Part shown: one piece after another, positions 10,319-19,305 of the stretch
Numbering within the stretch: the first letter of the stretch is position 1
Layout of the letters: each line of letters begins with the position of its first letter
Assembly: GCA_902595625.1 (NCBI GenBank)
Contig: CACJQQ010000006.1
Coordinates: 1 to 64,000 of the forward strand
Origin: an uncultured Pelagibacteraceae bacterium
GTDB taxonomy: Bacteria > Pseudomonadota > Alphaproteobacteria > Pelagibacterales > Pelagibacteraceae
Reading direction: 5' to 3'
DNA: 64,000 nucleotides
Position numbers and translations under genes: made by a program
The notes under the pieces: model-generated
Databases searched by the model: none
What the model was told of the DNA's origin: nothing
Seen by the model: the letters and a program-made list of their open reading frames with translations, nothing else

Positions 10319-11872
10319 TTAAAAGAAGCCTAATTTTTTCTCACTGTAAGACACGTGTAAATTCTTTACTTGTCTGTAATGATTTAACATCATTTTGTGA
10401 GTTTCTCTTCCGATACCAGATTGTTTGTATCCACCAAAAGCAGCGTGAGCTGGGTATGCGTGATAGCAGTTTGTCCAAACTCTACCTGCTTGTATACCTC
10501 TACCCATTCTGTATGCAACGTTACCATCTCTAGTCCAAACACCTGCTCCTAGTCCATAAAGAGTATCATTAGCTATTTCTAATGCTTCTTTCTCATCTTT
10601 AAACTTAGTAACTGACACTACAGGTCCAAAGATCTCCTCTTGGAATATTCGCATATTGTTTTTGCCTTCAAAGATAGTGGGTTGGATATAGTTTCCTTTT
10701 TCTAATCCACTATTAATTTTAGCTGCACTACCTCCACAAAGAACTTTGGCACCCTCTTTCTTACCTAAATCTAGATAAGATTTAATTTTTTCCATTTGTT
10801 CTAGTGAAGCTTGAGCTCCAATCATAGTCTCCATTTTTAAAGGATTGTCTTGTTTAACAGCTTTTGTTCTTGCAATGGCTCTTTCCATGAATTTATCGTA
10901 AATAGATTCTTGAATTAAAGCTCTGCTTGGACAAGTACAAACTTCTCCTTGGTTAAGCGTAAACATAGCAAAACCTTCTAAACATTTGTCAAAGAAGTCG
11001 TCATCTTTAGCCAAAACATCTTCAAAGAAAATATTTGGCGATTTACCACCTAATTCTAAAGTAATTGGAATTAAGTTTTGAGATGCGTACTGCATAATCA
11101 AACGTCCAGTAGTAGTTTCACCAGTAAAAGCTATCTTCTTAATTCTTTTAGAAGATGCTAGTGGTTTACCTGCTTCAAGACCATATCCGCTTACAACGTT
11201 AACAACACCTGCTGGTAATAGATCTCCAATTAGTTCCATTAGCAACATGATTGATGCTGGTGTTTGTTCAGCTGGTTTTAATACAACACAATTTCCTGCG
11301 GCCAAAGCCGGTGCAAGTTTCCATGTTGCCATTAATAATGGGAAGTTCCATGGTATGATTTGTCCAACCACGCCTAATGGTTCAGGTATGTGGTAAGAAT
11401 ATTCACTATTGCTTATTTCAGCAACTGAACCTTCCTCTGCTCTTATTACTCCTGCAAAATATCTCCAATGGTCAATTACCAAAGGTAAATCTGCAGCCAT
11501 ACATTCTCTTATTGGCTTACCATTGTCTAAACATTCTGCTGTCGCTAAAACGTTAAGATTTTTCTCTATTACATCAGCAATTTTTAAGAGAATGTTTGAT
11601 CTCTCTCCAATTGATGTTTTTCCCCATGCAGGAAATGCTGCGTGGGCTGCGTCTAGAGCGAAATCAACGTCTTTCTCGTTCGATCTTGGCACCTTACAGA
11701 TAACTTCATTAGTGATAGGAGTAGTATTGTCAAAATACTTTCCAGATTTAGGTTCTACAAATTTTCCGTTAATGTAGTTTCCATATTTAGCTTTAAATGG
11801 AAATTTAACCTTCAAATGAGAGGTATCTAAAGATGAAGACACTTTCGAGCTTGATGCTTGTTGTGTACTCAT
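10319..11872 (-). CDS. aldB: NAD(P)-dependent acetaldehyde/aldehyde dehydrogenase, AldB/ExaC type
   Basis: Oxidises short aldehydes to acids. 517 aa. Seen: [23 protein letters not shown] (about 172-193), the catalytic base Glu273 in [10 protein letters not shown], and the catalytic Cys312 in [12 protein letters not shown], a signature of the AldB/ExaC subgroup. The N-terminal 22 residues are a Ser-rich extension. A strong ribosome site (AAGGGGGAAAAATG) precedes the start. The DUF779 gene follows. In SAR11 such an enzyme could serve alcohol or osmolyte oxidation, but the substrate is not visible in sequence. Confidence 0.93.
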   Translation of the reverse strand: MSTQQASSSKVSSSLDTSHLKVKFPFKAKYGNYINGKFVEPKSGKYFDNTTPITNEVICKVPRSNEKDVDFALDAAHAAFPAWGKTSIGERSNILLKIADVIEKNLNVLATAECLDNGKPIRECMAADLPLVIDHWRYFAGVIRAEEGSVAEISNSEYSYHIPEPLGVVGQIIPWNFPLLMATWKLAPALAAGNCVVLKPAEQTPASIMLLMELIGDLLPAGVVNVVSGYGLEAGKPLASSKRIKKIAFTGETTTGRLIMQYASQNLIPITLELGGKSPNIFFEDVLAKDDDFFDKCLEGFAMFTLNQGEVCTCPSRALIQESIYDKFMERAIARTKAVKQDNPLKMETMIGAQASLEQMEKIKSYLDLGKKEGAKVLCGGSAAKINSGLEKGNYIQPTIFEGKNNMRIFQEEIFGPVVSVTKFKDEKEALEIANDTLYGLGAGVWTRDGNVAYRMGRGIQAGRVWTNCYHAYPAHAAFGGYKQSGIGRETHKMMLNHYRQVKNLHVSYSEKKLGFF

Positions 11873-11885
11873 TTTTCCCCCTTTT

Positions 11886-11906
11886 GTTCTATATGTTAAT
11901 TAGAAC
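11886..11906 (-). promoter_or_regulatory. Inverted repeat upstream of aldB, possible operator
   Basis: GTTCTA and TAGAAC form perfect 6-bp half-sites separated by 9 bases, ending a few bases before the aldB ribosome site. The size and spacing fit a dimeric repressor site or a small 5' UTR stem. No regulator gene is adjacent, so the assignment is only positional. Confidence 0.3.
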
Positions 11907-11995
11907 CAATCTGAACTAAATTGTCCATTATTAATTAAGTCGCTTTTCACGCGAACTACTAAATGTTGTTTTATTCAATTATCAGTTGCTTTGGG

Positions 11996-12021
11996 AAACG
12001 GGAAGCTTAAGCTTCCCGTTT
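11996..12021 (-). terminator. 26-bp perfect palindrome after recA, probable terminator
   Basis: AAACGGGAAGCTT followed directly by its reverse complement, 19 nt past the recA stop. The transcript would form a stem with a G+C core (CGGGAAGC) flanked by A and U runs, as in an intrinsic terminator, although the U tract is only three bases and is followed by CCC. Because it is symmetric it could stop either strand. It lies within the 167-bp space between the aldB start and the recA end. Confidence 0.6.
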
Positions 12022-12039
12022 AAAATGATGGCTGAGGAA

Positions 12040-13143
12040 TTATTCTTCCTCTTTTTTGTCGCTAATTTTTTCGTTTGGAGAAGGATTTCCCTCCAACTCT
12101 TTACTGATTGCAGAAGCTTGATCTCTAATAATTTTTTCAATCTCTGCGGCTACGTTAGGATTTTTTTGTAGGTAAACTTTTGCATTTTCTCTACCTTGAC
12201 CTATTTTTTCACCTTTATATGCATACCAAGCTCCGGATTTCTCTACTACTCCAGCTTTGGTACCAAGATCAATTAATTCTCCTAGTTTGCTAATGCCTTT
12301 TCCGTACATTAAATCAAATTCAACAACTTTAAACGGCGGTGCAACTTTATTTTTAATTACTTTAACTCTTGTTGAGTTACCAATAATTTGATCTTTTTCT
12401 TTAATTGCGCCTATTCTTCTAATGTCCATTCTTACTGAAGAATAAAATTTTAGAGCATTTCCTCCAGATGTTGTCTCTGGATTTCCAAACATTACTCCAA
12501 TTTTCATCCTTATCTGATTAATGAAAATAACCATTGTGTTTGATTTAGATACTGAGCCAGTAATTTTTCTTAAAGCTTGACTCATAAGCCTTGATTGTAA
12601 ACCAACGTGATGATCGCCCATTTCACCTTCTAATTCAGCTTTTGGAGTCAATGCTGCTACTGAGTCAACCACTAATACAGAAATAGATCCTGATTTAATT
12701 AATGTGTCCGTTATTTCTAATGCTTGTTCACCAGTATCTGGTTGAGAAATCAAAAGTTCCTCTGTTTTCACGCCCAATTTTTTAGCATAAACGGGATCCA
12801 TTGCATGCTCTGCATCAACAAAGGCGCAGACTCCACCTGCTTTTTGAGCTTCTGCAACTACTTGTAAAGCTAAAGTAGTTTTTCCCGATGATTCAGGGCC
12901 ATATATCTCAATAATTCTACCTTTTGGTAAACCGCCTATTCCGAGTGCTAAATCTAAGCTTAATGAACCTGTTGAGATAGCTTCTACGTCTAAAGCTTGC
13001 TGTTGACCCAGTCTCATTACAGAACCTTTACCGAAATTTTGATCTATTTGGCTTATAGCAGCTTCTAAGGACTTGCTTTTCTCTTTTAATTCTTTTTGCT
13101 TCTTTTCATCTGTTTTTACGATTTTTAAGTTATTTTTAGTCAT
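12040..13143 (-). CDS. recA: Recombinase RecA
   Basis: ATP-dependent strand exchange and SOS co-protease. 367 aa, normal length. Seen: the Walker [10 protein letters not shown] at about 80-88, the Walker B-like region [22 protein letters not shown], the L1/L2 loops ([27 protein letters not shown]), and a charged acidic C-terminal tail ending KKEEE. AAGGATAAAAAATG gives a good ribosome site. It is the only gene of its transcript, with a palindromic probable terminator behind it. Confidence 0.98.
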   Translation of the reverse strand: MTKNNLKIVKTDEKKQKELKEKSKSLEAAISQIDQNFGKGSVMRLGQQQALDVEAISTGSLSLDLALGIGGLPKGRIIEIYGPESSGKTTLALQVVAEAQKAGGVCAFVDAEHAMDPVYAKKLGVKTEELLISQPDTGEQALEITDTLIKSGSISVLVVDSVAALTPKAELEGEMGDHHVGLQSRLMSQALRKITGSVSKSNTMVIFINQIRMKIGVMFGNPETTSGGNALKFYSSVRMDIRRIGAIKEKDQIIGNSTRVKVIKNKVAPPFKVVEFDLMYGKGISKLGELIDLGTKAGVVEKSGAWYAYKGEKIGQGRENAKVYLQKNPNVAAEIEKIIRDQASAISKELEGNPSPNEKISDKKEEE

Positions 13144-13234
13144 TTTTTATCCTTTTTTTATTGTTCGAATCGTTAATATAAATGTACACATTTTGTTCTT
13201 TTTATCAAGTTTTTAAAAATAGTTTGAAAATCAG

Positions 13235-14524
13235 CTATTTAATTGATTTTAAAGATAGTGACCCGAGCTCATTAGCAAGCTCAAATTGAGACACCATGAA
13301 GTCTCTCTCAGATTTTGCAAAAGCTTTCCTTGCCTCCAATAGCAAGCTTCTAGATTGAATAAGTTCGAGAGTAGTTCTGGTGTTGCCTGAGTCATACTCT
13401 AAACTGATACCCTCATTAGCTATTTCTGCAGCTTTAAGTTGAGCTCTAGTCGCTTCAAGTACGCTTTTAGAAGATTGGTATTTTGACCAAACATTGGAAA
13501 TTTCAGTTTTAACTTTATTTTTTGTATCTTGAAGTATTAATTGATACTTCTGTTTATTGTATGACGATTTCTTAATTGATGATAAATTTTCACCTCCTTT
13601 TATAATAGGCCAAGTAATAGTAGCTTTAACACTTTCTTGATCGGCCTCGTCGATTGTGGAACTGAAATCACTATTCTCAGATTTTGAATAATTTAATGAG
13701 GCAGAAGGAGATAACCTAGCTCTCTCTATATTTAAATCTTTAACCGCTATCTCATAATCTAATTTAGAAATTAAAATATCAATATTATTTATTTCAGCTA
13801 ATTGAAGAGAGTCATCAAGAGAACTAGGCAATATTAAAAATACTTTTTCATTTAAATTTTTTGTATTAGGTGATTTTTCTCTAGTTATTCTCTCAAAATT
13901 TGTCTTTGCAGTTAATAACTCAGTTGTAGCTTTTATTTGATCAGCCTTGGCTCCAGCTAAAGAAGATTCTGATTGAGCTAAATCAGTTAAAGTAATTTCT
14001 CCTTTTTGAAGTCGTGCACTATCAGAGTCTACTTGTCTCTCAAATAAATTTACGTTTAATACATTAAATTCTTCATTCTTTGATTTAAAAATTAAATCAA
14101 AATATACTGTGATGGTATCTAAAATAGTTTGTTGTTCGATTTTTTTGAGAGTTAAATTCGCCTTTTGTACCTCAAGCTCTGATTTTTTAAATGTATTAAG
14201 TCCTTTAAATCCAGAGAAAATTTTTTGATCTACTGAAATTTTTGTTGTCTCTGTATCTGAATTAGAGTCAGCTAAACTTGCACCACTTTGATTAGTCTGA
14301 TTTGTAGAAGTAGTACTCGTTTGATCTCCTGAAAGAGTGATGCTTGGTAAAAATTCACTTCTTGAAATATTTTTACTTTGTTTTGCAGACTCAAAACTTT
14401 TTCTTTCGGCATTTAATTGTAAATTATTTGTTAGGGCTTTTTTAATATAAAACTTCAAATTATCTTGAGCTTGTAAATAAGTTGAAAAGAATAATAATAA
14501 AATAAATAAAATATATTTTTTCAT
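13235..14524 (-). CDS. tolC: TolC-family outer membrane efflux protein
   Basis: Trimeric outer-membrane channel used by type I secretion and drug efflux systems. 429 aa. A signal peptide (MKKYILFILLLFFSTYLQAQ, cleaved after about residue 19) is followed by two long helical OEP repeats with heptad-like AKSERDF/ARAQLKAAEIANEGISLEYD segments. The GNTRTTLELIQSRS motif near 375-390 is characteristic. No inner-membrane pump or membrane-fusion partner lies beside it. It abuts the glycerate kinase gene upstream (1-base junction). Confidence 0.92.
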   Translation of the reverse strand: MKKYILFILLLFFSTYLQAQDNLKFYIKKALTNNLQLNAERKSFESAKQSKNISRSEFLPSITLSGDQTSTTSTNQTNQSGASLADSNSDTETTKISVDQKIFSGFKGLNTFKKSELEVQKANLTLKKIEQQTILDTITVYFDLIFKSKNEEFNVLNVNLFERQVDSDSARLQKGEITLTDLAQSESSLAGAKADQIKATTELLTAKTNFERITREKSPNTKNLNEKVFLILPSSLDDSLQLAEINNIDILISKLDYEIAVKDLNIERARLSPSASLNYSKSENSDFSSTIDEADQESVKATITWPIIKGGENLSSIKKSSYNKQKYQLILQDTKNKVKTEISNVWSKYQSSKSVLEATRAQLKAAEIANEGISLEYDSGNTRTTLELIQSRSLLLEARKAFAKSERDFMVSQFELANELGSLSLKSIK

Positions 14525-15442
14525 TTAATTAAATTTAATTGATTTAAGTCTGTGTTTTTTGTCAATATTGATGACGGTGTCAGCTGTTCTAGTTAAAGTT
14601 CTTAACATATGTTTAGTAAGTCTTTCGTAGTACATAATAAAATTACCAATCTCTTCATCAGTCATAGTTTTATCCCCCTTACTCGTTATTCGTAATTTTT
14701 TTTCTTGTAATAATCTCCATTTAAAAACATATCTAAAACTCGGTACTTTTAAAAAAATTAATTTATCAATCAAATTAAAAATTTTTTTGTAATTTTTTTT
14801 AAGTTCCAAATTTACCCGCGATCTCCAAATTTTTTTTTTATCTTTATGTTTTTCTAGTTTATTTATTGGAATAATTAAATCCCTTTTTTTTTGCGCCGCC
14901 ACACCTACACACCATCCTTCAAAAATTACAATATTTGGTTTTTTTTTAACTTTTAACCATTTGTCTTTATGCGATCTATCGTCGATAGATTTATCAAATC
15001 TAGGTATCACAAATTTTTTAAACCTCTTGCTTTTTAAATTTTTGATACAATTATATAGCATCTTAGTATCATGAGTTCCTGGTACACCCCTAGTAAGAAA
15101 CAAAGTGCTTATCTTTTTCGATAATATATTTCTCTCTTTTAAAGTTTTATAAAAATCATCGATTGAAAATATTACGGTCTCTAACCCATAGGCCTCTTTC
15201 AAAATAATTTTTAAAATATTTGAGATAGTTGATTTTCCTGTTCCTTGTCCTCCAGTTAAACCAATTATTTTTGTTTTTTTTTTCTTTAAATATTCTTCTT
15301 TAATCATTTTACAAATGGGTAAATAGAATTTATTTAATTGACCCAATTTATCTCTAAATGGCTCAGACATAACTTCTTGCGTGCTTAGAAATTTGAAATA
15401 TTTTTCTTTAATTTTTTTATATTTTAAATGGTTTTGATCCAT
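14525..15442 (-). CDS. D-glycerate 3-kinase (plant GLYK/YggC-like P-loop kinase)
   Basis: Phosphorylates D-glycerate to 3-phosphoglycerate, feeding glycolate/glyoxylate carbon into central metabolism. 305 aa. Seen: the Walker A GLTGGQGTGKST at about 60-71, FSIDDFYKT at about 92-100, the GVPGTHD motif at about 118-124, and VIFEGWCVG at about 172-180, an arrangement shared by GLYK and YggC kinases and distinct from the GlxK and GckA families. It is followed directly by tolC. Lysine-rich, as expected for this genome. Confidence 0.85.
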   Translation of the reverse strand: MDQNHLKYKKIKEKYFKFLSTQEVMSEPFRDKLGQLNKFYLPICKMIKEEYLKKKKTKIIGLTGGQGTGKSTISNILKIILKEAYGLETVIFSIDDFYKTLKERNILSKKISTLFLTRGVPGTHDTKMLYNCIKNLKSKRFKKFVIPRFDKSIDDRSHKDKWLKVKKKPNIVIFEGWCVGVAAQKKRDLIIPINKLEKHKDKKKIWRSRVNLELKKNYKKIFNLIDKLIFLKVPSFRYVFKWRLLQEKKLRITSKGDKTMTDEEIGNFIMYYERLTKHMLRTLTRTADTVINIDKKHRLKSIKFN

Positions 15443-15444
15443 TT

Positions 15445-15807
15445 TTATTTTTTGTCTAAAGGATGATTGTGCCCATCGTTTATAAAAATATCTTTTAAAG
15501 TGAGTGCGTCTATTTCATCTAAGCAGCCTAAATTAAACCCAGTTATAGCTGGGTTTGATCGAGGGTTGTGATGAGTGTAAATTCCACAGATAGAGCAAAA
15601 ATAATGCTTTGCCACTTTTGTATGGAATTGATAAAGAATTAACTTATTTGCTCCTTTAATAATCTTAAAATCCTCATTTTTAACCATAGACATTACTGCA
15701 CCTTTTCTTTTGCAAAGTGAGCAATTGCACCTTATAAATTTTTCTAAGTTTCCTTGAACATTGATTTGTGCCTCTATTGCACCACAATGACATTTTAATT
15801 TTTTCAT
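15445..15807 (-). CDS. GFA-family (glutathione-dependent formaldehyde-activating-like) zinc protein
   Basis: 120 aa. The Cys pattern of the GFA/CENP-V fold is complete: KCHCGAIEA at 4-12, then IRCNCSLCKRKG at about 26-37, and HYFCSICGIYTHH at about 68-80, giving two zinc sites. Members bind glutathione or small thiol adducts, but the true substrate of most is unknown, so only the fold is claimed. It begins the run leading to glycerate kinase and tolC, 2 nt upstream of the kinase gene. Confidence 0.85.
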   Translation of the reverse strand: MKKLKCHCGAIEAQINVQGNLEKFIRCNCSLCKRKGAVMSMVKNEDFKIIKGANKLILYQFHTKVAKHYFCSICGIYTHHNPRSNPAITGFNLGCLDEIDALTLKDIFINDGHNHPLDKK

Positions 15808-15938
15808 CTTTATCTCTATTTTGTTTTAATTATTTTACATTACGCATCTTTGTTATTATCCACAACACTTAGATATCCCAAGTAAATGTTCACGTTTTGA
15901 TTCCCTTTTGATTCTATAAGAGACTCTAATTACAACTT
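15808..15938. promoter_or_regulatory. 131-bp intergenic region with a DnaA box and three GANTC sites
   Basis: Upstream of the GFA gene. It holds one perfect DnaA box (TTATCCACA, 15856-15864) and three GANTC methylation-type sites at 15899, 15910 and 15922, spaced 11 and 12 bp apart; the first two lie in a repeated TTTTGATTC. This may be the promoter region of the GFA gene. A replication-control role is a hypothesis only. Confidence 0.4.
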
Positions 15939-16811
15939 TTAGTGTGTAATGGTTTTAACTTCTTCAAGATTTTTATGGCTATTAACTAAATCTTTTTCTA
16001 TCTCTCTCCTTGATACAATAAATATAATTAGATTAAAAATTACGATTAAGATTTGTAAAGTGGTTGTAAAATTTCCTAAATTAGAACTTAAATATGCTAA
16101 ACCAATAATTATTAAAGTTGACCTAAGAAGTACTTGATATTTAAATACTGCAATTATAGAAAGTGAATGAATGACTAACTTTATAAGAGACATTTTGGAC
16201 GGGCCAAAATATCTTATTCCTCTTATTGAGTCTATTTCATTAAAATTCTGTATATGTTTTTTTACAGAGCCAGAAAAACTACTCCATAAACTTGCTTTAG
16301 ATTGTAGCTTACCTACATCATCTTTGGTTAATAGACTGTAGTTACCAAAGTTGATATTTTTTCCAGTGAAAAAAAAAGTAATTAACTTATGTGCATAATA
16401 CAAAAATTGAAACAATGGTCCTTCAGATCTTTTGACTCTTTTTGCTACAACTGAATTGTTAGGACTCTCATTAATTTTTTTAATCAAACTTATTATCTCC
16501 TCTGGCCTGTCTTCGCCATCACCATCCATTAATATTAAATAATCAAATTTTTTATTTTTAAAAGCATATCTTAGCCCAAAAGCATTACATCTAGCATGTC
16601 CTTTATTTTCTCTCATATTTAATATTTCAATGGTTTCAAATTTACTTGGCTTGGATATTTTTGGCATTTGAATTGTTGATGCATCATTTATTATCAAGCA
16701 TGAAAAGCTAATACTGTTAAAAATTTTTATATTTTCATTAATTTCTACAATTAGTTTTAATAACGATTGCCAGTCATTATATACTGGTATTAAAATTACT
16801 ACTCTTTTCAT
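15939..16811 (-). CDS. Family 2 glycosyltransferase, polyprenol-phosphate sugar synthase-like
   Basis: 290 aa. The N-terminal GT-A fold has VVILIPVYNDW at 4-14, CLIINDAST at about 38-46, and the metal-binding LMDGDGEDRPEE at about 93-104. Two hydrophobic helices lie near the C-terminus (about 210-270), as in DPM1/GtrB-like enzymes that charge undecaprenyl phosphate with a sugar. The 4-nt overlap with the family 39 transferase upstream supports a pair in which this enzyme makes the lipid-linked donor. Confidence 0.82.
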   Translation of the reverse strand: MKRVVILIPVYNDWQSLLKLIVEINENIKIFNSISFSCLIINDASTIQMPKISKPSKFETIEILNMRENKGHARCNAFGLRYAFKNKKFDYLILMDGDGEDRPEEIISLIKKINESPNNSVVAKRVKRSEGPLFQFLYYAHKLITFFFTGKNINFGNYSLLTKDDVGKLQSKASLWSSFSGSVKKHIQNFNEIDSIRGIRYFGPSKMSLIKLVIHSLSIIAVFKYQVLLRSTLIIIGLAYLSSNLGNFTTTLQILIVIFNLIIFIVSRREIEKDLVNSHKNLEEVKTITH

Positions 16812-18181
16812 CTTTTACCTATCATGCAATAACCAACTGGTTTTATAGTTCCAAATACTCCAGGACATATTTTTTTTAGTATTGTTGGATTACCAGTATA
16901 GATTACACCTTTTTCATCCGTTATATTAAGTGTACTATTTTCTAGAGTGTAAAGCCATATAGGTCTTGAATATAAGTGGTAGGATAAGTTTCCAGCATAC
17001 CATTCATCACCAACAACAATTTTTATTTCATTAACAAAGTTATCATCCCATTTGTTTTGAACAAGTCTAGCTATTTCTTTACCTGGATAGTCTGTTCTTT
17101 TTGTTTTATCCGCTAATGAAACTCCTAGATATAATGCAGGGGATAATATAAAAATTGCAAGAAAAATTAAAAAAAATTTTTTTATTTTTTTACGTTCAAT
17201 ATTTTTTTTGAGAATTAAAAAAAATAAAGTTCCTAAAAATAAATAGAAAGGCGTCATCCACATAGTTCTAATTTTTGCACCTGTTAAAATTGATGTAATA
17301 AACATGAGAAATATTGGAATTAAATTTATGGATAATAAAAAGAAAATTTTTTTATCTGATCTTTTTACCTTAAAATTAAATTTTTTTATTGTAATTAAAG
17401 CCATAATGAAAAATGGAATTAAAATAATAAATTGTTTTAATAAAAAAATTATAGGATTCTTTAAATGTTTAATAAAATCAAACTCTGAAACACCAGTTCT
17501 ATCTAAGCCATAAAAAATTGTCGTAAAGTTATTATCAAGCAGCCAAATAAAATGAGGAATTAATATAATCAGAGAAATTAAAATTGATAAACAATAGTTT
17601 ATTATTGATTTTTTATAATTTTTTAAGTTTAAAATAAAAAAAATAAATAAAGCCAAGAGTATATAAATAAACAAGTATTTTGACAAAAATCCTACAGCTG
17701 AAAAAATCCCAAATAATATCCAATCAATTTTTTTATTTAAGTTTAAACCTTTCCAAAAAAAATAGACTGATAAAGCCCAGAAAGGTAATTGACTTATGTT
17801 TACATTAAATTCTGGAGTCGTAAAATTGTAAAAATAGATAGCTGATAATATTAAAACTGATAAAAGTGAATAAATTTTATCTTCAAGCACTTGATTTGAA
17901 AATTTCCAAACAAAATAAAAAGCTGTCACCACAAAAATTTGACTTAAAAGATAATAAGCCCAGTCATTATTGCCAAATATTTTGTAAAATATTTCCACAG
18001 CAAATGCACTAAATGGTGGATGCTTGCTAAAACCCCATTCTAAGTTACTACCCCAAGCTAAAGCTTCTATGGTATCTAAAGGTAAATTTACATTTGAATA
18101 TGAAGGGATCAATGTCCACAGAAATAAATGTGAAAAGATAAATAAATAGAATGCTTTATTAGTATTTTTTTTAATTATCAT
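16808..18181 (-). CDS. Family 39 (ArnT/PMT-like) membrane glycosyltransferase
   Basis: 457 aa with about ten to twelve membrane segments. The first periplasmic loop has the family features: DTIEALAWG at about 36-44 and KHPPFSAF at about 54-61, corresponding to the catalytic acidic residue and HPP of ArnT-type enzymes. A C-terminal soluble part of about 100 residues follows the last helix. It likely transfers a sugar from undecaprenyl phosphate to an envelope acceptor in the periplasm. Acceptor and sugar are unknown. Paired with the GT2 gene downstream. Confidence 0.82.
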   Translation of the reverse strand: MIIKKNTNKAFYLFIFSHLFLWTLIPSYSNVNLPLDTIEALAWGSNLEWGFSKHPPFSAFAVEIFYKIFGNNDWAYYLLSQIFVVTAFYFVWKFSNQVLEDKIYSLLSVLILSAIYFYNFTTPEFNVNISQLPFWALSVYFFWKGLNLNKKIDWILFGIFSAVGFLSKYLFIYILLALFIFFILNLKNYKKSIINYCLSILISLIILIPHFIWLLDNNFTTIFYGLDRTGVSEFDFIKHLKNPIIFLLKQFIILIPFFIMALITIKKFNFKVKRSDKKIFFLLSINLIPIFLMFITSILTGAKIRTMWMTPFYLFLGTLFFLILKKNIERKKIKKFFLIFLAIFILSPALYLGVSLADKTKRTDYPGKEIARLVQNKWDDNFVNEIKIVVGDEWYAGNLSYHLYSRPIWLYTLENSTLNITDEKGVIYTGNPTILKKICPGVFGTIKPVGYCMIGKR

Positions 18182-18256
18182 TTAAATTTGAAATTAATAC
18201 AATTTATAAGCTATTGACACGACTAAAATCAAACATATACTCGCCGAATTCGTAAA

Positions 18257-18682
18257 ATGGTAAAAAAAACCACTACTAAAAAAAAATATACACCGAACTC
18301 CAAGGAAAAATATATGTGCGCAAAACACAAAAAGTTTTTTACAGAGGAATTGTTGAACTGGAAAAAAGATATTATTAAAGCGAATAATTTAGGAAATTTA
18401 TTAAATTCTTCAGATGATAATGTCTCTTCAGCTGATATAGTGGACCAGGCATCATCTTACACTGATAAATCTGTGGAGATGAAAGCTTTAAATAGAAGTA
18501 GAAAATTAATCTCCAAAATTAACTCAGCTCTTCAAAGACTTAAAGACGGGACTTATGGGTTTTGTGAGGAAACAGGTGAGCCTATTGGTATAAAAAGACT
18601 TATGGCTAGGCCTGTAGCTACTCTTTCAATAGAAGCACAAGAAAGACATGAAAGAGATGAAAAAATATTTGTAGATGATTAA
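18257..18682 (+). CDS. dksA: RNA polymerase-binding factor DksA (alphaproteobacterial, Cys-poor)
   Basis: Binds the RNA polymerase secondary channel and works with ppGpp. 141 aa: Lys-rich N-terminus, coiled-coil hairpin (about 20-95), then the globular C-terminus YGFCEETGEPIGIKRL. In E. coli four Cys hold a zinc; here only the first remains (CEETG, and SIEAQ in place of the second pair), as is common in alphaproteobacteria, so a structural zinc is unlikely. Its stop interlocks with that of the convergent gst gene in a shared 4-nt TTAA. Confidence 0.92.
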   Translation: MVKKTTTKKKYTPNSKEKYMCAKHKKFFTEELLNWKKDIIKANNLGNLLNSSDDNVSSADIVDQASSYTDKSVEMKALNRSRKLISKINSALQRLKDGTYGFCEETGEPIGIKRLMARPVATLSIEAQERHERDEKIFVDD

Positions 18683-19305
18683 GCTTTAGGAATCTCATCT
18701 CCATTATTCATCAAATCATAACCTTTTTGAACTGCTTTTCTTTTCGAAATTTCGTTATACCACCTCATTAGGCTTTTAAAATTTTTTAAACCTATATCGT
18801 GCCATTCATGACGAGCAATCCAAGGAAATGTTGCTATATCAGCTATGGTGTAATCATTTCCTGCTAAATATTTTGACTCAGAAAGTCTTTCATCAAGTTC
18901 TTTGTAAATTCTCTCCGAAATTTTAAAATATCTTTTTTCCCCAAATTCACTTTTACCTGGATTGTAGTGATGAAACTGATGATGCTGACCTAACATGGGC
19001 CCTACATATGCCATCTGGCCCATTAACCATTGATTGATTATTGTTCTTTGATCTTTATCATAAAATTTTCCACTTTTTTCGCCAAGATAAATCAAAATCG
19101 CACCTGACTCAAATAAACTAACTTTTTTATCGTGATCGATAATTACCGGAATTTTGCTAAAAGGACTTAATTTTTTAAATTCAGGTTTAAACTGATCGTC
19201 TTTGAAAATATTGATTTTTGTAATTTTGTATTCGAATGCTATTTCTTCAAGCATAATAGAGATTTTCTTACCATTAGGAGTATCAGCGGTAAGAAGCTCT
19301 ATCAT
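18679..19305 (-). CDS. Glutathione S-transferase family protein (YfcG/YghU-like)
   Basis: 208 aa. The thioredoxin-like N-terminal domain begins MIELLTADTPNGKKISIMLEE, where TPNG is the position of the active-site Thr/Asn of nu-class disulfide-reductase GSTs such as YfcG. SKIPVIID gives the cis-Pro, and ESGAILIYLGEK the glutathione-binding Glu-Ser. The helical C-terminal domain follows from about 90. It is the last gene of the fdx-fnr-gst run, overlapping fnr by 4 nt (ATGA). Confidence 0.88.
   Translation of the reverse strand: MIELLTADTPNGKKISIMLEEIAFEYKITKINIFKDDQFKPEFKKLSPFSKIPVIIDHDKKVSLFESGAILIYLGEKSGKFYDKDQRTIINQWLMGQMAYVGPMLGQHHQFHHYNPGKSEFGEKRYFKISERIYKELDERLSESKYLAGNDYTIADIATFPWIARHEWHDIGLKNFKSLMRWYNEISKRKAVQKGYDLMNNGDEIPKA

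Noticed and set aside
13184-13198. GTAC-N7-GTTC upstream of recA, one mismatch from the alphaproteobacterial LexA box GTTC-N7-GTTC
   Set aside because: One mismatch, 15 bases, in AT-rich DNA; no lexA gene in the window to support SOS control, so not listed as a site.
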